Positions 1-4,618 of a stretch of 5,969 nucleotides of DNA are shown here, one piece after another. The stretch is taken from positions 1 to 5,969 of the forward strand of contig JAPXLT010000285.1 in the NCBI GenBank assembly GCA_033809415.1. Reading direction: 5' to 3'. Each line of letters begins with the position of its first letter. The stretch's first letter is position 1. This DNA comes from JAQVUB01 sp033809415. Lineage in GTDB: Bacteria; Verrucomicrobiota; Lentisphaeria; Oligosphaerales; Oligosphaeraceae. Made by a program: the position numbers and the translations under genes. Under the pieces are notes generated by a model. That model saw only the letters and a list, made by a program, of their open reading frames with translations. It did no database searches and was not told the DNA's origin.

Positions 1-2
1 TT

Positions 3-57
3 TCTGTCCTGTGTCGGCACTTCCTTGGTCTGTCCTGTGTCGGCACTTCAGTGCCGA
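3..57 (+). repeat. REP doublet upstream of the RAYT gene (truncated copy 6-23, full copy 32-57)
   Basis: A 21-nt stretch at 3-23 recurs exactly at 29-49 (period 26). The first copy stops at GGCACTTC, while the second continues into a perfect hairpin TCGGCACTTCAGTGCCGA at 40-57 (8-bp stem, TC loop). The same element recurs at 1131-1157, 4589-4615 and 5943-5969 with C and G in place of the outer T and A, so pairing is preserved. The 5' lead-in GTCCTGTG is shared by all copies. The hairpin ends 5 nt before the Shine-Dalgarno of the transposase. REP elements next to a RAYT gene are the expected arrangement for this family. Whether this doublet regulates the transposase is inference. Confidence 0.85.
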
Positions 58-62
58 AAAAG

Positions 63-69
63 AAAGGAG
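63..69 (+). promoter_or_regulatory. Ribosome-binding site of the RAYT gene
   Basis: AAAGGAG lies 7 nt before the ATG at 77. This decides the start: the frame stays open upstream to a GTG at 11, but that extension would translate through the REP repeats and has no such site in front of it. Confidence 0.75.
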
Positions 70-76
70 CTTCCCC

Positions 77-1102
77 ATGCAGCATTCAATGAACAGGCGT
101 TGCAATCACTGGGATTACTCGTCGCCGGCAATCTACATGATAACCCTTATCCAGGAAAACCGCCACCGCCCACTGTTAGGGAAGGTTGTCGTCGACAGAC
201 CCTCGAATCTCCCGGAAGAAATCTTGGCTCATTGCGAACCAACCTGCCTCGGCAAAATTGTCTGGAAAACCTGGAGTGACATGATGAACGATTTCCCGGG
301 GATACGACCGCTGTATTTCCAATTGATGGAAGAGCATATTCATTTCATTTTGCACGTACAGCAAACTCTCGAACGCCCCCTGGGGAAATATATCGCTGCC
401 TTCAAAGCCCGCTGCACCCAGCAATTCCGGCAACAGAGCAATTCCCCGACCGCTTCTCTTTTTGCCCAAGGCTTTCAAGACACCATTTTATTCCGCAAGG
501 GACAGCTGAGCAGAATGTTTCACTATCTCAAGGATAATCCCCGGAGATTGGCAGTGAAAAGGCTGTTTCCGGATTTATTCCGCGTTTCACGCTATATCCC
601 CTTTGACACAGGCTTTCTCAATGGCGTTGGAAACTGCTTTCTGCTTCAGGCACCTTGTTTTTATCAAGTTCAGGTCAGCCGCTCGACCGAGGTCTCATCT
701 GCGGAATTTCAGCGCAAATATGACGAAATGTCAGAAGCGGTCTCCAGAGATGCGGTTGTTGTTTCGCCCTGCATCAGCCCAGGAGAAAAAGCATTGGCTA
801 AAATTGCTTTTCAGCGCAAGACACCCCTGATTGCCTTGCGAAACAACGACTTCCCACCGCTTTACAAACCCAGCGGCGTGTATTTTGATGCTTGCGCAAA
901 TGGACGCCTGCTGTTATTGGCACCCCCTGGGTTGGGTTATCAGATGGGACATCGAAAACTTACACGGGCCGAAGCGTGCATCCTGAACTCCATCGCGCAA
1001 AAAATATGCGGAGAATTTGCTGCGGACATCACGTACCACGGCATCGTTTCCACCGAACTGGAAAAACTCGTGGCCGCCGCTCTGCAACCCCCAACCCGTT
1101 AA
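77..1102 (+). CDS. REP-associated tyrosine transposase (RAYT, Y1/TnpA_REP family) with C-terminal extension domain
   Basis: 341 aa. RAYTs are single-strand HUH/Y1 nucleases thought to mobilise or process REP palindromes. Visible motifs in order: a beta strand YMITLIQENRHRPLLG (20-35); an HUH-type pair H87-I-H89 in MEEHIHFIL, a variant of the usual MPNHVH; GKYIAAFKA (103-111), matching the family's G-x-x-x-x-x-FK helix; GFQDTILF (132-139); and the candidate catalytic Y150 in FHYLKDNPRR. A second module (about 186-315) carries VVVSPCISPGEKAL (227-240), RFDACA-like YFDACANGRLLLLAPPG (269-285) and a helical end. I recall similar extensions in Bacteroidota-type RAYTs, where they resemble a Rossmann-like DprA/LOG fold; that likeness is from memory. 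The reading frame is intact. REP elements flank it on both sides, and it faces rmlD convergently. The stop TAA lies inside a GTTAAC of the following tandem repeat. Confidence 0.85.
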   Translation: MQHSMNRRCNHWDYSSPAIYMITLIQENRHRPLLGKVVVDRPSNLPEEILAHCEPTCLGKIVWKTWSDMMNDFPGIRPLYFQLMEEHIHFILHVQQTLERPLGKYIAAFKARCTQQFRQQSNSPTASLFAQGFQDTILFRKGQLSRMFHYLKDNPRRLAVKRLFPDLFRVSRYIPFDTGFLNGVGNCFLLQAPCFYQVQVSRSTEVSSAEFQRKYDEMSEAVSRDAVVVSPCISPGEKALAKIAFQRKTPLIALRNNDFPPLYKPSGVYFDACANGRLLLLAPPGLGYQMGHRKLTRAEACILNSIAQKICGEFAADITYHGIVSTELEKLVAAALQPPTR

Positions 1103-1131
1103 CCTCCCCCCCCCGTTAACCTCCCCCCCCC
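1095..1131 (+). repeat. Two tandem copies of a 17-bp GTTAACCTC(9) unit
   Basis: CCCGTTAACCT followed by nine C residues occurs at 1095-1114 and again at 1112-1131, a period of 17. The C9 runs are 1106-1114 and 1123-1131. The first copy contains the RAYT stop codon (1100-1102), and the second runs directly into the REP element. Confidence 0.85.
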
Positions 1132-1157
1132 GTCCTGTGCCGGCACTTCAGTGCCGG
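1131..1157 (+). repeat. REP element between RAYT and rmlD
   Basis: CGTCCTGTG followed by the perfect hairpin CCGGCACTTCAGTGCCGG (1140-1157; 8-bp stem, TC loop). An overlapping shorter palindrome GTGCCGGCAC (1137-1146) could form as an alternative. The copy is identical to those at 4589-4615 and 5943-5969. Its 3' arm forms the last codons of rmlD on the minus strand. It has no T run on either side, so it does not look like a classical intrinsic terminator, although it separates two convergent genes. Confidence 0.85.
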
Positions 1158-1987
1158 ATCCACCCCTCGAGTGCCTCATGCCAGTCCGGCATTGGGGGCA
1201 GGTTACAGAGTTTCAGCATCCGCTTTTCCAGGCGTGAGTTGGCCGGTCGCGGGGCCGGTCGCGGAAATTCCGCTGTCGTGCATGGCTGCACCGCTTGCGC
1301 AATGCCTTTGAGCCTGAAGATTTCCCGTGCGAATTCGCACCAGGTTGCCTCCCCTTCGCAGGTCAGGTGGAATGTTCCGCACAATTCCCGGTGCCGAATA
1401 AGGTTTTTCAGCGCACTTGCGACTGCCAGCGTCGAGGTCGGATTCCCCTGCTGGTCATTGACGACTTTCAGCACCGGCCTGGTGCCATCGGCCAGCTTGA
1501 GCATCGTGTGTACGAAGCTGGGGCCGCCCGTACCATAGAGCCAGGAAATGCGTGCAATGACATGATCCGGACAATGTCGCCGGATCATTTCCTCGCCGGC
1601 GAATTTGCTTTGTCCATAGACTGTATTACCGCCATTTGCCACATCGAATTCATGGTATGGGCGTTGCAGAGTGCCATCAAAGACATAATCCGTGGAGATT
1701 GCAATCAGGCGCACCTTGTTCCGGAAACAAGCTGCTGCCACGTTACCCGATCCCAGAGCATTCAAGCGAAAGGCCGCTTCGACTTCCGTTTCGCACAAAT
1801 CCACCGCCGTCATCGCAGCGCAATGCAGGACAACATCCGCCTTTGCAGCACGCAGCAGTCCGTCAAAGCCCGCCGCATCCGTGATATCCGCCTCCGGCAG
1901 GTCTGCGATGACCAGGTCATGCTCGCGCAGCTCCTGTTGCAGAGTCCGTCCCAGCATCCCTTTTCCGCCTGTAATAACAATCTTCAT
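1148..1987 (-). CDS. rmlD: dTDP-4-dehydrorhamnose reductase
   Basis: 279 aa, a usual length for RmlD/RfbD. It reduces dTDP-4-dehydro-L-rhamnose with NAD(P)H, the last step of dTDP-L-rhamnose synthesis in the cytoplasm. Visible are the dinucleotide-binding TGGKGMLG (6-13), HCAAMTAVD (55-63), STDYVFDG (98-105), the SDR catalytic pair Y124-x3-K128 in YGQSK, and the C-terminal RPANSRL (247-253) typical of RmlD. The ATG at 1987 is chosen because MKIVITGG is the normal N-terminus and GGAGG lies 6 nt upstream; an in-frame GTG at 2050 only reads through a decayed rmlC remnant. The final codons CGG-CAC-TGA lie inside the REP hairpin, with TGA at its apex, so the native end was probably replaced by the repeat with little loss. 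A second, broken copy of its 5' end lies at 3783-3947. Confidence 0.93.
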   Translation of the reverse strand: MKIVITGGKGMLGRTLQQELREHDLVIADLPEADITDAAGFDGLLRAAKADVVLHCAAMTAVDLCETEVEAAFRLNALGSGNVAAACFRNKVRLIAISTDYVFDGTLQRPYHEFDVANGGNTVYGQSKFAGEEMIRRHCPDHVIARISWLYGTGGPSFVHTMLKLADGTRPVLKVVNDQQGNPTSTLAVASALKNLIRHRELCGTFHLTCEGEATWCEFAREIFRLKGIAQAVQPCTTAEFPRPAPRPANSRLEKRMLKLCNLPPMPDWHEALEGWIRH

Positions 1988-2121
1988 CTCAAGCCTCCAG
2001 CATAATTCCTGCAGCAACCAACGCAGTCCGATCCCAGAATTGAAAAACACTCGTGCTAATCCCCGAACACCCTCGGCCCGATAATCAGAAAGCCATCCAG
2101 CTCAGTCTGAATGATCTGCAT
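1988..2121 (-). pseudogene. rmlC: Truncated, decayed rmlC remnant upstream of rmlD
   Basis: From the ATG at 2121 the minus strand reads MQIIQTELDGFLIIGPRVFGD, matching intact RmlC (MQIIRTELDGVLIIEPKVFGD) at 17 of 21 residues. Over the first 66 nt I count 11 differences from the intact gene. Codon 22 is TAG (2056-2058) where the intact gene has CAG. The homology continues past this stop with a 1-nt deletion in the FFE region (residues 26-28), up to about codon 43 (CTGGA). It then jumps to the last bases of rmlC before the rmlD start, so about three quarters of the gene is missing. GGGAGAG (2124-2130) still precedes the ATG. It cannot make an epimerase. Translation of the short leader might still occur. 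Confidence 0.88.
1994..1998 (-). promoter_or_regulatory. Ribosome-binding site of rmlD, created at a deletion junction
   Basis: GGAGG on the minus strand, 6 nt before the rmlD ATG. The paralogous junction at 3948-3960 reads CTGTAGGCCTGAG instead, without a full GGAGG. The stronger site here arises where the rmlC remnant is joined to the rmlC 3' end. Confidence 0.7.
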
Positions 2122-2253
2122 GTCTCTCCCAAAATTCGTGTTTTTTCGTGGTTGATAAATCTCTACACTCTGTGCAGACCTTGTAACTTCAAATCGGGAA
2201 GTTTACACCAGACAACCTCGGTAGCAACAACAAAAATCAAATTTCACAATGTA
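2122..2253. other. Intergenic, A+T-rich; no gene seen; short TTCGTG direct repeat
   Basis: This separates the OpgB-like gene from the rmlC remnant. It contains AATTCGTGTTTTTTCGTGG (2133-2151), with TTCGTG at 2135-2140 and 2145-2150 (period 10). A weak imperfect hairpin, CTACAC-TCT-GTGCAG (2163-2177), has one wobble pair and no T run. No ORF with a plausible start was found. It probably holds the 3' untranslated end of the upstream gene and the old leader of rmlC. Confidence 0.5.
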
Positions 2254-3786
2254 CTAGTCTCTGATCAGGTGAGTGTATGTTTTGGAAGTCTTTTTCGCTT
2301 CACAATCCCAGGCTTCTTTTCCAATTGATTCAAGGATGGTCGGCTTGTTGCGATATAGCGAACGCCCTATTCCGAGAGAATATGTAGGCCATTGAAACGA
2401 CAATGCATCAAGAATGGTCGGGGCAAAATCAAAGGCTGCCGCGTGCCGCTTGGTGGACATTGCACCGTTTGATTTGGACTTGATAATACAGTCAAAAACC
2501 TGTCTGTCATCAGAATGAGGTAAATTGACTGACCCAAGCTTTCGCGTCATCATATTATGGTCGCCGAGAATAACAATGACAGTATTTTTACCGAATGTCT
2601 GCATCTGAACCCAGGCTATAAATTCAGCAATTAGTTTTGACTGCAGCCTAATAATATCTCTTGCATCCGAATACCGGTATTCTTTCCCAGGCTGTAACAC
2701 ATTTCCGACATGAGTATCGAGGGTCTGTAATGACAAGGCAAAGGGACGTTGGTTCAGAGCCATTTCCTGGATTTCTTTTTTTGCTTTGTCAAATAGATCG
2801 CTATCCCATAATCCCCAGTTTTGTCGCTCTGGGTACTCCGCCAATGATATTTCTTCAACACCAAGGCACCGGGCATTTGGAAGATGCGCGAAAAGTTCCC
2901 CCTGACCAGCAAACCGCAATTTTGTTCCCTGAAGGTGGAGAATTTGATAGCCCGAGGCATTGAGAACGTCAAAGATAGAAATGCAGTTCTTTTGTAAAAT
3001 ATTCTTTTGTACAGGGGAACCTCCACGATGCGGAAGAAACAGTAAAGGCAAGCCATATTGAATGGCATACATGGTGGCAATTGTATAGTGACAGCCATGA
3101 ACCTGCCGAAGGTCTTCAATAAAATCCGCCTTTTCTTTTAGTTTTGTTAGTTCCGCCAGTAAATCCTGAGCAAATATTTGCGGATTAGAAAAAGTGGATT
3201 CCAAAGATTCGCTGACAATCAATATCAAATTTGGTTTTTCTGAGTCTTGGATAGGCTGTCCCTTATTGTCGACTTGATGAAAGTCAGTCAATTTCAAATT
3301 TACGTAATAATCGTCAATAACTTCTGAATGCTGAAACATTGACACAATACTGGATAATACCTTGAACCTCTTGCAGAAACGTGCGCAGGAAAACAAGAAA
3401 ATTGCTGTTGCAAATATCAGTGCCAGGGTGGCGGGGTGGTCGGCAAAAAAACGGAGTGTCCTTGATACCATCCATGAAATATGCCGGAACGGCAAGGACA
3501 GAATGGCTAAACACAATGGCACTGTTAAGCCAAGCACAAGCATGTGTTTCTGACTAAGACTGTCGAAAAAAAACTGGTGGATTATTGTAGAATCTATAGT
3601 TCCGCTGGGCATCATAATATGAAATAGAATTTGGTCAAACATAATTTCCGGACCAAAAACCTTTATAATTCTCCCTGTTACAACAGCTAATAGACTTCCT
3701 ATTGCTAATAAAAGGCTGGAAAATATGCAGATAATAAGCCTTGTCTTAAATTGTCCAGGCTTACTTTTTTGGGGAGTTTCTGTCAT
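2254..3786 (-). CDS. OpgB/LTA-synthase-family (sulfatase-fold) membrane phosphoglycerol transferase-like protein
   Basis: 510 aa. Hydrophobic segments at about 15-38, 83-99 and 118-135 anchor an extracytoplasmic alkaline-phosphatase-like domain (about 185-480). The domain follows the order of E. coli OpgB/MdoB: NLILIVSESLES (186-197, metal ligand E193), GCHYTIATM (231-239, likely nucleophile T235), YGLPLLF (244-250), LHLQGTKLRFAGQGELF (283-299), NWGLWDSDLF (323-332), SLQTLDTH (352-359; D357, H359) and VIVILGDHNMM (403-413; D409, H410). OpgB moves phosphoglycerol from phosphatidylglycerol to periplasmic glucans. Given the polysaccharide neighbours, the acceptor here may be the surface glycan (inference); a phosphoethanolamine or other phosphotransferase role is possible. 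The gene is visibly richer in A+T than those around it. Its ATG overlaps the stop of the broken rmlD copy (ATGA), and it lies between two damaged rmlC-rmlD modules, which suggests later arrival. Confidence 0.85.
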   Translation of the reverse strand: MTETPQKSKPGQFKTRLIICIFSSLLLAIGSLLAVVTGRIIKVFGPEIMFDQILFHIMMPSGTIDSTIIHQFFFDSLSQKHMLVLGLTVPLCLAILSLPFRHISWMVSRTLRFFADHPATLALIFATAIFLFSCARFCKRFKVLSSIVSMFQHSEVIDDYYVNLKLTDFHQVDNKGQPIQDSEKPNLILIVSESLESTFSNPQIFAQDLLAELTKLKEKADFIEDLRQVHGCHYTIATMYAIQYGLPLLFLPHRGGSPVQKNILQKNCISIFDVLNASGYQILHLQGTKLRFAGQGELFAHLPNARCLGVEEISLAEYPERQNWGLWDSDLFDKAKKEIQEMALNQRPFALSLQTLDTHVGNVLQPGKEYRYSDARDIIRLQSKLIAEFIAWVQMQTFGKNTVIVILGDHNMMTRKLGSVNLPHSDDRQVFDCIIKSKSNGAMSTKRHAAAFDFAPTILDALSFQWPTYSLGIGRSLYRNKPTILESIGKEAWDCEAKKTSKTYTHLIRD

Positions 3787-3947
3787 TTTTTATACGCCTT
3801 TGTCCTTAAATTATACTTTCGATTTTGCAGTGTGCCGTCGAAGCCCGTCGCATCCGGCAGGTCTGCGATGACCAGGTCATGCTTGTGCAGCTCCTGTTGC
3901 AGAGTCCGCCCCAGCATCCCTTTTCCGCCTGTAATAACAATCTTCAT
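3783..3947 (-). pseudogene. rmlD: Broken 5' copy of rmlD with internal deletions (54 codons)
   Basis: The ATG at 3947 starts MKIVITGGKGMLGRTLQQEL, identical to intact RmlD; over the first 93 nt I count 3 differences. Relative to the intact gene, 5 codons (EADIT, residues 32-36) are missing in frame. After GFDG (residue 43 of RmlD) the sequence continues as TLQ, which in intact RmlD follows the second FDG at 103-105. The 62 codons between the two FDG sites appear deleted. Homology then ends, and the frame closes at TGA 3783-3785 after 14 unrelated residues (NRKYNLRTKAYKK preceded by Q). It keeps only the nucleotide-binding loop and cannot be a working reductase. It begins 7 nt after rmlC and overlaps the next gene by ATGA, so it may act as a coupling leader. 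Confidence 0.88.
3810..3815 (-). promoter_or_regulatory. Possible -10 box inside the broken rmlD copy
   Basis: A perfect TATAAT on the minus strand, about 24 nt before the OpgB-like start. No good TTGACA-like box is found 16-18 nt upstream. It lies in the A+T-rich tail where rmlD homology has ended. It could be chance, or an internal promoter that arrived with the OpgB-like gene. Confidence 0.22.
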
Positions 3948-3954
3948 CTCAGGC

Positions 3955-4500
3955 CTACAGCAGTTCCGCATCCTTGAAAAGCGGATGCTTCTGATCTTTT
4001 TCCGACAAAATCCACTGCGCGGCGGGCACCCGCCAGTCGATGCCCAGAGCCGGATCATCCGGACGTATGCCGCGCTCCGCGCTAGGCATGTAGGTATTAT
4101 CGCATTTATAGGCGAAGACCGCTTCTTCGCTCAGCACGACAAAGCCATGCGCAAAGCCGCGCTGAATCAGCATTTGGCGTTTGTTTTCACCCGAGAGTTC
4201 CACAGCAATATGTTTGCCAAAGGTCGGTGAACCCCTGCGGATATCCACAACCACATCGAGTACGCTGCCGCTGATCGCCCGCACCAGCTTCGCTTGAGTA
4301 TAGGGCGCAGCCTGCCAGTGCAGCCCCCGCAAGACCCCATAGCGAGATTTCGACTCATTATCCTGCACAAAATCCAGCGTAATCCTTGCCGCAGCGAATG
4401 CGGCCCGGTTCCAGGATTCAAAAAAGTATCCGCGCTGATCCCCAAATACCTTCGGCTCGATAATCAACACGCCATCCAGCTCAGTACGAATTATCTGCAT
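3955..4500 (-). CDS. rmlC: dTDP-4-dehydrorhamnose 3,5-epimerase
   Basis: 181 aa, full family length. This cupin enzyme epimerises C3 and C5 of dTDP-4-dehydro-6-deoxyglucose to the L-rhamno form in the cytoplasm, supplying RmlD. Visible motifs: VFGDQRGYFFESW (18-30), GVLRGLHWQ (55-63, with catalytic base H61 and R58), QAKLVRAISGSVLDVVVDIR (69-88), KRQMLIQRGFAHGF (107-120), the catalytic-site Y131 in FAYKCDNTY, and the C-terminal LSEKDQKHP (165-173). AGGAGA (4506-4511) lies 5 nt before the ATG. The broken rmlD copy follows after 7 nt, which preserves the usual rmlC-rmlD gene order. The glycosyltransferase lies upstream across a REP doublet. It is the only complete rmlC in the window. Confidence 0.95.
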   Translation of the reverse strand: MQIIRTELDGVLIIEPKVFGDQRGYFFESWNRAAFAAARITLDFVQDNESKSRYGVLRGLHWQAAPYTQAKLVRAISGSVLDVVVDIRRGSPTFGKHIAVELSGENKRQMLIQRGFAHGFVVLSEEAVFAYKCDNTYMPSAERGIRPDDPALGIDWRVPAAQWILSEKDQKHPLFKDAELL

Positions 4501-4505
4501 ATATT

Positions 4506-4511
4506 TCTCCT
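4506..4511 (-). promoter_or_regulatory. Ribosome-binding site of rmlC
   Basis: AGGAGA on the minus strand, 5 nt before the ATG at 4500. Confidence 0.65.
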
Positions 4512-4566
4512 AGAAATCTTTAATGGAAGAAAAACCATGTCTTATTCCTGTGCCCCCTCCGTCCTC

Positions 4567-4615
4567 CGTCCTGTGCCGGATTCCCCTCCGTCCTGTGCCG
4601 GCACTTCAGTGCCGG
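4567..4615 (+). repeat. REP doublet between the glycosyltransferase and rmlC (truncated 4567-4580, full 4589-4615)
   Basis: The first copy, CGTCCTGTGCCGGA, is cut within the hairpin. The second is complete, with hairpin CCGGCACTTCAGTGCCGG at 4598-4615. The bases in front also repeat the CCTCCGTCC lead-in at 4557-4565 and 4564-4572, and similarly before 4589, so short slippage or repeated insertion is likely. The array occupies much of the 118-nt gap between two co-directional genes. It could stabilise or attenuate the shared transcript (inference from other REP systems). Confidence 0.85.
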
Positions 4616-4618
4616 ATA

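Noticed and set aside
3..57. CRISPR-like array
   Set aside because: The repeats are palindromic partial and full copies without regular unique spacers, and no cas gene is present.
11..76. Upstream GTG start extending the RAYT by 22 residues
   Set aside because: It would translate the REP repeats and lacks a ribosome-binding site; the ATG at 77 has AAAGGAG at good spacing.
1131..1157. Intrinsic terminator between RAYT and rmlD
   Set aside because: The hairpin is perfect but neither strand has a T run after it, and the same sequence recurs upstream of and between genes, which fits a REP better.
1295..2005. Long plus-strand open frame opposite rmlD
   Set aside because: It is a shadow of rmlD; the translation has no recognisable domain and no ribosome-binding site.
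1988..2050. GTG start at 2050 extending RmlD by 21 residues
   Set aside because: The extra residues are an out-of-frame reading of the rmlC remnant, and the family N-terminus MKIVITGG begins at 1987 behind GGAGG.
2163..2177. Hairpin as a terminator after the OpgB-like gene
   Set aside because: The stem is only 6 bp with a wobble pair and has no following T run on the minus strand.
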